Below, one piece after another: positions 1 to 6,457 of a stretch of 11,875 bases of DNA. The DNA lies in contig JAIRTK010000327.1 of assembly GCA_031254955.1 (NCBI GenBank), forward strand, positions 1-11,875, in the 5' to 3' direction. A program made the translations under genes and the position numbers. The notes beneath the pieces were generated by a model that ran no database searches, was not told where the DNA came from, and saw only the letters and a program-made list of their open reading frames with translations. Position 1 is the stretch's first letter, and every line of letters starts with the position of its first letter. The DNA comes from Opitutaceae bacterium. Its GTDB lineage: Bacteria > Verrucomicrobiota > Verrucomicrobiia > Opitutales > Opitutaceae.

Positions 1-2347
1 TTTGTTTGCTTTTTGGGGCGGCGGCGTTGGGGGGGGGTGGTGGTTTTGTGTGTTTTGCCGGGGGGGGGGGGGGGGGGGGTGGGGCGTTTGTGAGCTTTGA
101 CGCGGCGGCGGTGTCGGCGGGTGGGGCGTTGGTGAGTTTTGGCGCGGCGGTGGGGGCGGCGGCGGCGGTGGCGGCGGCGTCACGCGATGGTGCCGAAGAC
201 TGGGCGCGGAGCAGCGCGAGGCGGGGCGACCAGCCGGGCGCGCGGGCGGTGTTTTGCCCGCCGGAGGCGCGGGCGCGTCCGGCGATGTAGTAGTCGCGCA
301 GCCACGGGTTGAGGCGGCCCAGGAGCGCGTCGGCGCCCTCCCAGACGGCGGCGGGTTGCGCGGAGTCGTCGAAGGCGATGCGCGCGCCTTTCGGCGAGAG
401 GTAGCTGTTGTTGCCGGCGTTGAGCGCGAAATGCGCCTCGGGGCGGCTGAGCAAAAATTCGAGCACGGGCAGCGCGCGGCGGCGGTAGAAATCGGCGTCG
501 CGCGTGACGCGCGCGGCGGCGAGGTAGGCCAGCGGCGCGGCGTGCGTGACGGTCGAGGGCGCCTCGATGTTCGCGGGGCCTTTCAACTCCGGCAGCCAGA
601 ACGCGTGCGCGTCGTCGCCGAGAAGTCCGGCGAGGTTGAGCGCCTGTTCCGTGAGCGAATTGGCGAACGGCTCGCGGTAGTCGCGCAGCTTCCACAGGCG
701 CGCGCCGGCCTCGCGCATGACGGCGTGCCACGGCAGCGGCGCGGCGGCGACCTGCCACGCGGCGGCGACGCGCCCGCCCGGCGCGGCGCGGGAGTTTTTG
801 CCGCCGGGCAGGGGCGAAAAAACGTGCGCCTGCGCGCCGCCGGCGAGGCCGGTCAGCGTGAAGCCGTGGCTCGCGTTGTCATGCGCCGGCCAGTCGGGCG
901 TGAGCGTCTCCGGGTCGGCGAGGACGCCCACGGTGACGTTCCGCGAAAAGCCTTCGGGCCGCGCCGTGACGAGCGCGAGCGGGTGCGGCGTCTTCGACGA
1001 GGGCAGCAGGCGCGGCGTCACCGGGAGCCGGCGGTATTGGTAGAGTGGCGGGAGTTGCACGGCGTTGACCGCGCTTTTGGGAAACAAGGGGCCAGGCGCG
1101 AAGGCCATTGACCAGAAGGCGTCGCGCGGCGCGGAAAATTCCGCCTCGACGCGGACGAGGCGCCCCGCCTCCGGCAGCGTCCAGCGCAGCGTGGCGGACA
1201 GGCTGCCGTCGGCGGCGCGGCAGGTGGTCTCGGCGGAGCGCGGCCCGAGCGCGCGGACGGTGACGGGCGGCAGCGCCAGCAGGCTGCCGGCGGCGAAGGG
1301 ATCGCGGATGTCGGCGGCCAGCGTCACCTCGCGCCCGGCGACGCGCCAGACGGCGGTCTCCTGATTCGTCCACGAGGGGAACACGTCGTCCCAAACCGCC
1401 GCCTTAATGTCCGGGTCGCGCGCGATGACGAGCAGCGGCTCGACGCCGTGGGCGAGCGGTGGCAGCGGGGCGGAGGTGTTGGCGGGGGCGGAGGTGTTGG
1501 CGGGGAGGGCGGGGGCGGCGCTGGCGGCGCCCGCGAGGTGTTCCCCGGTGGGAAGGGCGGCGCGGGCGGCGTTTTCGCGGACGCCGGCGCCGTCCGTCAG
1601 AAACACTGTCTCGCGCCAGACGAGCGGCGCGCCGGCGGCGGACTTTGCCGCGAAAAAGCGGATGGCGAGGTCGGCGTTGCGGATTTCCACGAGCGGTTTC
1701 GCGTCAGGCGCGGGCGGCGTCGGCGCGGGGGTCGCCGGGAAAACGCGCTCCGGCTGGGTGACGGGCTGGCGGAAGCGTCGCAGCGCCGCGGGGGCGCGGA
1801 TGTTGGGGTCGAGCGCGGCGCGCGTCAGGAGAATGGCCTCAAGGCGTCCGTAGTGGCGGCGCGTGTCGTCGATTTCGAGCGCGTGCTCGCCGGCGGCGAG
1901 GGTGAGCGCGCCGACGTTTTCCCACCAGAGGCCGTCGCGCCCGTGCTGGCCGGACTCGCGTTCGAGCGGCTGGCCGTCAATGCGCAGGAGGAAGCGGCGC
2001 GCGCCTTGTTCGCGGTCGGTGGAGTCGAAGCTGCGCGTCCACACGTGGTAGTCGCCCGGCTCGGCGAGGGTGAAGCCGGCGAGGGCGACGGCGGGGCGGT
2101 TCGAGGAGCGGATGTGGTCGCCTTTGGCGTCCCAGGCGCCGAGAACGGCGAAGGTTTCCGGCTCGATGAGGAGGGTGTTGCCGGGCGCGGGATTGTCGGG
2201 CGCGGCGGAGACGGCGGAGATGGCGAGCGCGAGCGCAAGCGCGGCGGTGCAAAGCGCGGGGAGCGCGGGAAGCACGGGGAACGCGGGGAATGCAGGAAGC
2301 GTGGGGAACGAGGGGAGCGTGGCGGAGGTTTTTGGGGTGGGTGTCAT
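1..2347 (-). CDS. Secreted protein of unknown family with carbohydrate-binding-like N-terminal domain (3' end outside window)
   Basis: I translated this frame by hand. It is open for 782 codons from ATG at 2347 to the window edge, and an in-frame stop (TAA, 2371-2369) lies just upstream. Residues 1-50 form a signal peptide: a Pro-rich n-region, then hydrophobic ALALALAISAVSAA. Residues ~55-172 look like a beta-sandwich sugar-binding module, with the ending GEHALEIDDTRRHYGRLEAI typical of such modules. Residues ~215-440 are mostly beta-strand-like. Residues ~540-690 look helical (HAVMREAGARLWKLRDYREP, then HAAPLAYLAAARVTRDADFY), which hints at an alpha/alpha-barrel polysaccharide lyase or six-hairpin glycosidase, but I see no catalytic signature. 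The tail (~700 to the edge) is Ala/Pro/Thr-rich, with KLTNAPP twice and a proline run encoded by a 20-C tract. No Shine-Dalgarno is visible before the ATG. The open frame and export are well supported; the function is unknown. Confidence 0.82.
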   Translation of the reverse strand, partial: MTPTPKTSATLPSFPTLPAFPAFPVLPALPALCTAALALALAISAVSAAPDNPAPGNTLLIEPETFAVLGAWDAKGDHIRSSNRPAVALAGFTLAEPGDYHVWTRSFDSTDREQGARRFLLRIDGQPLERESGQHGRDGLWWENVGALTLAAGEHALEIDDTRRHYGRLEAILLTRAALDPNIRAPAALRRFRQPVTQPERVFPATPAPTPPAPDAKPLVEIRNADLAIRFFAAKSAAGAPLVWRETVFLTDGAGVRENAARAALPTGEHLAGAASAAPALPANTSAPANTSAPLPPLAHGVEPLLVIARDPDIKAAVWDDVFPSWTNQETAVWRVAGREVTLAADIRDPFAAGSLLALPPVTVRALGPRSAETTCRAADGSLSATLRWTLPEAGRLVRVEAEFSAPRDAFWSMAFAPGPLFPKSAVNAVQLPPLYQYRRLPVTPRLLPSSKTPHPLALVTARPEGFSRNVTVGVLADPETLTPDWPAHDNASHGFTLTGLAGGAQAHVFSPLPGGKNSRAAPGGRVAAAWQVAAAPLPWHAVMREAGARLWKLRDYREPFANSLTEQALNLAGLLGDDAHAFWLPELKGPANIEAPSTVTHAAPLAYLAAARVTRDADFYRRRALPVLEFLLSRPEAHFALNAGNNSYLSPKGARIAFDDSAQPAAVWEGADALLGRLNPWLRDYYIAGRARASGGQNTARAPGWSPRLALLRAQSSAPSRDAAATAAAAPTAAPKLTNAPPADTAAASKLTNAPPPPPPPPAKHTKPPPPPNAAAPKSKQ
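60..79. repeat. 20-bp G homopolymer (C tract on coding strand)
   Basis: There are twenty consecutive G from 60 to 79, and a second run of nine G at 29-37. Both lie in the proline-rich tail of the minus-strand secreted protein, where they are read as CCC codons. Such tracts are prone to slippage in replication and in sequencing. All three minus-strand frames stay open from here to the window edge, so the true downstream frame cannot be decided from this window. Confidence 0.95.
79..162. repeat. Degenerate 42-bp tandem duplication
   Basis: Positions 79-120 and 121-162 are similar 42-bp units, each beginning gtggggcgtt. On the minus strand each encodes a 14-residue Ala/Pro/Thr segment containing KLTNAP. 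The period is a multiple of three, so the reading frame of the secreted protein is kept. The duplication directly abuts the 20-G tract. Confidence 0.75.
1471..1506. repeat. 18-bp tandem duplication inside CDS
   Basis: The unit cggaggtgttggcgggg(g/a) occurs at 1471-1488 and again at 1489-1506. On the minus strand it encodes the six-residue repeat PANTSA twice. This forms a low-complexity linker between the first and second halves of the beta-rich part of the secreted protein. The repeat is in frame. Confidence 0.85.
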
Positions 2348-2396
2348 GGGCGGGAGTTTGAATGGACTTTACTGTTCGTCTTTATCTCACTCGAAG

Positions 2397-2467
2397 GCAC
2401 AAAGGCACAAGGTTTCTGGGGGGCGTGACAGGATAATATATTTCTTTGTGTCTTTGTGACTTTGTGC
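2397..2467. repeat. Imperfect inverted repeat, CACAAAG type
   Basis: GCACAAAG at 2397-2404 is the exact reverse complement of CTTTGTGC at 2460-2467. The pairing continues imperfectly inward, with GCACAAGG at 2405-2412 facing TCTTTGTG at 2451-2458. The loop holds a G run and the AT-rich ggataatatatt. The element lies 50-120 bp upstream of the secreted-protein start, so if transcribed it would be in that gene's 5' leader. The sequence is unrelated to the neighbouring 99-bp units. Its function is unknown. Confidence 0.6.
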
Positions 2468-2480
2468 GGGGCGGATGGGT

Positions 2481-2867
2481 TTTTATTGTCCACAGATTAC
2501 ACAGATTTACACGGATTTTTAATGATTCGTTCTTAATCTGTGTAATCCGTGCAATCCGTGGACAGTCTGATGGCTTGTTTTTATTATCCACAGATTACGC
2601 AGATTTACGCAGATTTTTTAATGACTCATTCTTAATCTGTGTAATCTGCGTAATCTGTGGACAGCCTGACGGTTTGTTTTTATTATCCACAGATTACGCA
2701 GATTTACGCAGATTTTTTAATGACTTGTTCTTAATCTGTGTAGTCTGCGCAATCTGTGGACAGTCTGATGGTTTGTTTTTATTGTCCGCAGATTACGCAG
2801 ATTTACGCAGATTTTTTAATGATTTGTTCTTAATCTGTGCAATCTGTGTAATCTGTGGACGGTTTGA
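2481..2867. repeat. Four tandem ~99-bp units, each a long imperfect hairpin
   Basis: Four units follow one another with a period of 98-99 bp. The hairpins span about 2488-2563, 2587-2661, 2686-2760 and 2784-2860. Each left arm reads roughly TCCACAGATTACGCAG followed by ATTTACGCAGATT. Each right arm reads AATCTGTGTAATC, a variable part, then CTGTGGA. The arms (~28 nt) pair with a one-base bulge around a ~17-nt loop containing AATGA. A conserved linker (acagtctgatggtttgtttttatt) joins the units. Several substitutions are matched on both arms or fall in G-T-tolerant positions. The array starts 10-17 bp beyond the stop of the upstream glycosidase, so it could act as an mRNA 3'-end stabiliser or attenuator. 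That role is inference. Confidence 0.9.
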
Positions 2868-2876
2868 TGATTTATT

Positions 2877-5800
2877 TCATCGCGGCAAGGAGAGGTGGTT
2901 GAGCCATTCGAGCGTGACGGGGCCGAGGAGGCCGGCGGGGACGGGCGGGGAATCGGCGTTGTAGTGTTTCCACACGCTGAAGCTGTGGCGCTTGCGCGCG
3001 CCGCGTTTCGCGGGGTCGTGGAGCCAGTCGGGGAGCTTCTGGATGCGTCCGTTGGTGAATTTGTTTTTGCCGCCGGTCTGATAGGAGAGGCCGTCGTCAA
3101 TCGCCTCGTCGCCGATGAGGCGGTTGATCCAGCGGTTGGCGATGTGGATTTCTAGCGTGTTTTCGCCGGGCCGGAGGTGCGCGGTGATGTCGGCGCGGAA
3201 GGGCGGTTTCCAGAGGATGCCGGCGTCGGCGCCATTTATATAAACGCGGGCGATGTCGGCGACCGTGCCGAGGTCGAGGAAGAGGCGTTGGTGCGGGTGC
3301 GGCAGGGCGATGGAATCGACGGCGGTGAAGGAAGCGGCGGCGGCGACGCCGGGAGCGAGGGAGCCGCTGAAAGCGATGGTGGCGGTGCTGGTGACGGGAG
3401 CGCGGACATTCTTGTCCGCGATGTTGCGGGAATCGCGGGCAGGAATGCCCGCGCTCCTTTGAGGGGTGGAGTCGGCGATGGTGAAGGTCGTTTTATATAC
3501 GGCGGTGCCGGAGTAGTATTTTACGCCGGCGTCGGGGTGGTCGGGCCAGGAGAGGAGTTTTTCGAAAATCAATTCTCCCGACGGCGCGCCGCGTCCGTCG
3601 GGGAAGGTCACGCGCCAGGGGGCGGCGAGGGTTTGCGGCGGGGGCGGCGGCATCGGCATGTTGTATTTGGTTATTGTATTATCGGAATTATATATTGAGG
3701 AGGGCCAGTTCCTCGAGAGCAGGCCGGCGGCGGTTTGCGTGGCGGCGACGGCGGCGGGTTCGGTCGCGGTCGCCCAGCGCGCGGGGAGCGGTTTGCGGAA
3801 GACGACGAACACGGAACCCCACGGTTCGAAGGCGACGGGCAGCGCGATGCCGTTTTCGGTTTGGCGGAAAACCATCGCGGTGGCGCGCGCGCCGGTGGCG
3901 GCGTCCCAAAGCTCGGGCGCGCGGTCGCGCTGGCGGAACTCCAGCTCAAGGTTCGCGGGGGCGGCGGACTGGCTCGAAATGAAATAGATGTCCGCCTCCG
4001 GCGTGGCGCGGTGGAGAAAATCGACGGCGGCGTTTGCCGGCGTCCACGCGACATCGGGGGCGAGTTTGAGCGCGGCGAGGGTGCGCGCGGGGTTGAAGCC
4101 GGCGTAAACCGTGCCGGCGCCGAGTTTTTTCGAGGCGGTTTTTCTGGCGTCGAGGCCGCCCCAAAGTTCCGCGACGAGGCGGTCGAACTCGGCTTTGTTT
4201 TTCAGGTCGTCCAAGCCCGCCGGGGCCGCCGGCGGTTCGCCCGCGAGCACCGCGCCGTCGGCGACGAGTTGGCGGAGGTGGCGCAGGGTCGGGAGCGTGG
4301 CGACCCAGGTTTTTGCGATGGTTTTGCCGGGCGTGAGCAGGAGGCGGAAATCGCCGGCGTGCGGGTGCGAGACGACGCCGGCGCGCGCGGTCATGCGCCG
4401 CAAGTCCTCCGGGGAGCACACCGCGTAATCGTAGCCGGGCACGAGGCGGTTCGCGGACGCGGGCAGGCTGTAGCCGAGGTCCTCGTCCACGAGCAGGCAG
4501 ATGTCGGCGGCGATGCGGCCTTGCTGGAGCAGAAACTGGCTGCGCGCGAGGTAGGCGATCCACGCATCGGCGTAGGGCCACCAGGTGTTGAGGCGTCCGA
4601 AATGCACGCCGTAGCGGCCGAGCGCGAAGCCGGGCGCGGCGTCGGTGACGGGCTGGTGCGTCCAGCTATGGAAGGCGAAGCGGTTGAGGCCGAGCGCGAA
4701 GGCTTGGTCGCCCACGCGCTTGAGCGAGGCGGGGGTGTTTTGGAATTTGCCGAACTCGGGCGTGGAGGTGAACGCCTCCGCCGCCACGACGCGGCGCCCG
4801 AGAAAGCTGGCGGATGAGACGCTTTGCCTGATGCGCGAGGCGCGAGGGGAAAGCTCGGGGTTCCAGAATTCGTTCATCGGCACGTCCACGTGGCGGTTGG
4901 CCGACATGGGATTGAGCGGGCCGCCTTGGGACTCGGAGTAGAGTTTGATGCCGTGGCGCGCGGCGAGGCGGTGCATGGTGCCGAAATAGTTTTCGGCGAT
5001 CAGTTCCTCGATGACGTGGCGGAAGTCCCAGAGCACGGCCTCGCTCGCGGCCTCGTTCTCGATGATGCGGCCCGTGAGCAACGGCAGCCACGGGAGGAAG
5101 TCGTAGCCTTTTTGTTTCGCAAAGGCCTCGGGTAGTGTTGCCGTCCAGTTTTGAAAACCGCCTTCAAAGCTGTCGAAGAGCAGGCCGGTGAAGGTTTTTC
5201 CGGCGAGCGGCCCGGCCTTGCGGATGAGCGGCAGGACGGCGCGCTCGAACTGGAACGCGACGGCGTCGGCGTCGAGTTTGTCGATTTCGCGTCCGTGGCC
5301 CTCGGGGACGGCGGGGTGGTTGGTTTTTCCGGTGGAGACAAAGCCGAAGCGCAGCAGCGTCCACTCGCCGGGCGGGAGGGACGGGAGCGTGGCGGCGAGT
5401 CTGCCGGTGGCGGGGTCGAGGGCGGCGGTGAGGTCGATGACGCGGGCGGCGGGGATGCCGGGGCGGTTGGCGGCGGGGCGCGTGACGGGTTTCGCGGCCC
5501 AGGCGATTTTCCGGTCGAGCGGGGCGGCGAGGCGCGCGGCGGCGGCGCCTCCGGCGGTGTCGGCGGGGACGGCGAACACGGCGATGTCTTGATAAAATCC
5601 GTCCCCGGAGCGGGTGACGGCGCGCGCCGCGTAAAAGGGCTTGGTGTCGGGACGGGGGAGCGTGAGCGCATGGAGCGCGGACGGCGCGTCCGCCGACGAG
5701 CGGGCGGGCCGCCCGCGTTCCCTATCGGCGGCGGGGATGGTGACGGCGGTCTCCGTCCACACCACGCGTTTCATGGACAACGCCTCCGTCACCCACGGGC

Positions 5801-6260
5801 CGCCGCTGGCGGACCAGCCGGGGGTGTTCATGAGGTGAAATTCGAGGCCGAGCGCGTCCGCTTTGTTGATGGCGTGGGTGACGTGGTCGAACCAGTTTTC
5901 GGTGCCGTAGCGCACGGGGCCGGGGGGCATGTAGATTTCCACGTCGAACATCTGCACGCCGCCCATGCCGGCGCGTTTCATGGCCTCCAGGTCGGCGTCG
6001 ATGCCTTCCTTGGTGACGTTGCCGTTGGCCCAATGCCACCAGCCGAGCGGGCGCGCCGAGAGCGGCGGGGCGTCGAAGCCGGCTTCGAGCGGCGGCGGAG
6101 CCGTGTCCGCGGCGGCGGAAAAAGCCGGAGGCTGGAGGCCGAAGGCTGAAAGGCACGCGAGCGCGGCGATGACGGCGCGAACGGCGCGGGGGGCGCGGGC
6201 GGCGCGGGAGGCGCGGGCGATGGCGGTGCCGCTGGCAGCGGCGGTGGCGGGAGGAGGCAT
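2877..6260 (-). CDS. Secreted GH106-type glycoside hydrolase (putative alpha-L-rhamnosidase)
   Basis: The protein has 1127 residues from ATG 6260, in the usual GH106 size range. GH106 enzymes are inverting, calcium-dependent alpha-L-rhamnosidases; the actual substrate is untested. A signal peptide covers residues 1-~50 (Arg-rich n-region, hydrophobic AVIAALACLSAFGL, Ala-rich cleavage site), so it acts outside the cytoplasm. The family-typical PLGWWHWANGNVTKEG followed by AGMGGVQMFDV lies at ~71-105. Conserved acidic motifs are DSFEGG (Glu366), ESQGGP (Glu443), NEFW (Glu464) and AEAFTS (Glu495); Glu366 and Glu495 are plausible acid and base by spacing. The C-terminal ~990-1125 is a galactose-binding-like sandwich (RVYINGADAGILWKPPF, NRLIGDE, GLLGPVTLEW). 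Two palindromic elements are inserted in frame at ~180-196 and ~935-955. An upstream GTG at 6461 overlaps the autotransporter stop. I rejected it because it would translate tandem repeats and bury the signal peptide. No Shine-Dalgarno is visible at either start. Confidence 0.88.
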   Translation of the reverse strand: MPPPATAAASGTAIARASRAARAPRAVRAVIAALACLSAFGLQPPAFSAAADTAPPPLEAGFDAPPLSARPLGWWHWANGNVTKEGIDADLEAMKRAGMGGVQMFDVEIYMPPGPVRYGTENWFDHVTHAINKADALGLEFHLMNTPGWSASGGPWVTEALSMKRVVWTETAVTIPAADRERGRPARSSADAPSALHALTLPRPDTKPFYAARAVTRSGDGFYQDIAVFAVPADTAGGAAAARLAAPLDRKIAWAAKPVTRPAANRPGIPAARVIDLTAALDPATGRLAATLPSLPPGEWTLLRFGFVSTGKTNHPAVPEGHGREIDKLDADAVAFQFERAVLPLIRKAGPLAGKTFTGLLFDSFEGGFQNWTATLPEAFAKQKGYDFLPWLPLLTGRIIENEAASEAVLWDFRHVIEELIAENYFGTMHRLAARHGIKLYSESQGGPLNPMSANRHVDVPMNEFWNPELSPRASRIRQSVSSASFLGRRVVAAEAFTSTPEFGKFQNTPASLKRVGDQAFALGLNRFAFHSWTHQPVTDAAPGFALGRYGVHFGRLNTWWPYADAWIAYLARSQFLLQQGRIAADICLLVDEDLGYSLPASANRLVPGYDYAVCSPEDLRRMTARAGVVSHPHAGDFRLLLTPGKTIAKTWVATLPTLRHLRQLVADGAVLAGEPPAAPAGLDDLKNKAEFDRLVAELWGGLDARKTASKKLGAGTVYAGFNPARTLAALKLAPDVAWTPANAAVDFLHRATPEADIYFISSQSAAPANLELEFRQRDRAPELWDAATGARATAMVFRQTENGIALPVAFEPWGSVFVVFRKPLPARWATATEPAAVAATQTAAGLLSRNWPSSIYNSDNTITKYNMPMPPPPPQTLAAPWRVTFPDGRGAPSGELIFEKLLSWPDHPDAGVKYYSGTAVYKTTFTIADSTPQRSAGIPARDSRNIADKNVRAPVTSTATIAFSGSLAPGVAAAASFTAVDSIALPHPHQRLFLDLGTVADIARVYINGADAGILWKPPFRADITAHLRPGENTLEIHIANRWINRLIGDEAIDDGLSYQTGGKNKFTNGRIQKLPDWLHDPAKRGARKRHSFSVWKHYNADSPPVPAGLLGPVTLEWLNHLSLPR
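3397..3457. repeat. REP-like double-hairpin element, copy 1, in frame inside the glycosidase
   Basis: The outer arms GGAGCGCGG (3397-3405) and CCGCGCTCC (3449-3457) are perfect complements. Inside are two 7-bp hairpins: CGCGGAC / GTCCGCG (3401-3407, 3414-3420) and CGCGGGC / GCCCGCG (3434-3440, 3447-3453), each with a 6-nt loop. It is translated on the minus strand as SAGIPARDSRNIADKNVRAP. It sits in a loop between the strand YKTTFTI and the strand RLFLDLG of the C-terminal sandwich. That loop is about 65 residues, which looks long for this fold. Confidence 0.88.
3659..3706. other. AT-rich patch inside the glycosidase CDS
   Basis: GC is about 26% over 3659-3700, against a strongly GC-rich surrounding gene. 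The patch encodes SSIYNSDNTITKYN on the minus strand, using ATA, TAT, AAT and ACA codons rare elsewhere in the gene. It is followed by a proline run (PMPPPPPQ). It forms the linker between the catalytic part and the C-terminal sandwich domains. It may be a recent insertion that stayed in frame. Confidence 0.6.
5672..5721. repeat. REP-like double-hairpin element, copy 2, in frame inside the glycosidase
   Basis: It has the same architecture as the copy at 3397-3457. The order is GGAGCGC (5672-5678), hairpin GCGGAC / GTCCGC (5677-5682, 5688-5693), a short spacer, hairpin GCGGGCGG / CCGCCCGC (5700-5707, 5709-5716), then GCGTTCC (5715-5721), which pairs with the first arm except for one G-T. The orientation matches copy 1: the GGAC hairpin comes first and the GGGC hairpin second on the plus strand. 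It is translated as RERGRPARSSADAPSA in a loop between VVWTETAVTI and LTLPRPDTKPFY. Confidence 0.8.
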
Positions 6261-6267
6261 GGCGGTG

Positions 6268-6306
6268 GCAGTGAGTGCGGTGGCGTTAGCAGTGAGTGCG
6301 GTGGCG
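6268..6306. repeat. 21-bp period tandem repeat upstream of the glycosidase start
   Basis: The 18-mer gcagtgagtgcggtggcg is found at 6268-6285 and exactly again at 6289-6306, a 21-bp period. It lies immediately upstream of the preferred ATG (6260), where a ribosome binding site would be expected. No purine-rich Shine-Dalgarno is seen on the minus strand. Confidence 0.8.
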
Positions 6307-6380
6307 GGTTGTTTTTCCGATTTAAGGCAAGGCAAAGCGATTTCAGAATTTATAATGGATAATGGCGGCGGGGCGGCGGC

Positions 6381-6431
6381 GTTTTCGGCGAAGCGGCGTT
6401 TTCGGCGAAGCGATGTTTTCGGCGAAGCGGC
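6381..6431. repeat. Three 17-bp tandem repeats (gttttcggcgaagcg + 2 bp)
   Basis: gttttcggcgaagcg occurs at 6381-6395, 6398-6412 and 6415-6429, a strict 17-bp period. A degenerate relative (ccggcgaagcggcg) follows at 6443-6456. The period is not a multiple of three, so any protein reading through would change frame with each unit. This argues that the segment is not coding and that the glycosidase does not start at the GTG at 6461. Confidence 0.9.
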
Positions 6432-6457
6432 GAGGCGACGAACCGGCGAAGCGGCGT

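Larger units (their letters stand above)
2348..2876. other. 529-bp intergenic region filled with repeats
   Basis: The region between the glycosidase stop (2877) and the secreted-protein ATG (2347) has markedly lower GC than the genes. It holds the inverted repeat 2397-2467 and the four-unit array 2481-2867. The remaining ~50 bp leader before the ATG (minus-strand sequence ending CATTCAAACTCCCGCCC) has no Shine-Dalgarno. A weak -35/-10-like pair on the minus strand (TTGTGC, 18-bp spacer, GATAAA, near 2412-2380) overlaps the inverted repeat and is not convincing. I see no gene here. Confidence 0.7.
6261..6457. other. 197-bp gap between autotransporter and glycosidase
   Basis: Read on the minus strand it begins with the 17-bp repeats, then an AT-rich patch (~6310-6360, containing CCATTATAAATTC and TTAAATCGGAAAAACAA), then the 21-bp repeats, which run up to and just across the ATG at 6260. 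The AT-rich patch is the only plausible place for a promoter of the glycosidase, but no good -35/-10 pair is visible. There is no T-tailed terminator after the autotransporter stop, so read-through is possible. Confidence 0.6.

Noticed and set aside
1..2347. Possible frameshifted or broken gene at the left, since the minus strand seemed to hold only short frames
   Set aside because: A codon-by-codon reading of the frame starting at 2347 shows no stop to the edge. It is one intact, partial gene.
1448..2428. 326-codon Gly/Arg-rich plus-strand frame
   Set aside because: It is a shadow of the secreted protein. The minus frame here has a signal peptide and ordinary protein composition through its whole length.
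2784..2860. Rho-independent terminator for the glycosidase
   Set aside because: The stem is long but AT-rich, bulged and without a clean U tract directly after it on the minus strand. A general RNA-structure role is possible, but a standard terminator is not supported.
2481..2867. CRISPR array
   Set aside because: The units are contiguous ~99-bp copies with no unique spacers, the repeats are imperfect, and no cas gene is present.
2446..2964. Plus-strand 172-codon frame with repeated DYADLRRFFND and LICVICVICG
   Set aside because: It is a translation of the 99-bp hairpin units. Frames of this kind appear in databases as spurious hypothetical proteins. The 99-bp period happens to keep the frame open, and the frame runs on into the antisense of the glycosidase.
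3235..3244. TATA-like palindromes as promoters inside genes
   Set aside because: They encode sensible residues (such as VYINGADAG) and lack a -35 partner. They are kept only as a codon-bias observation.
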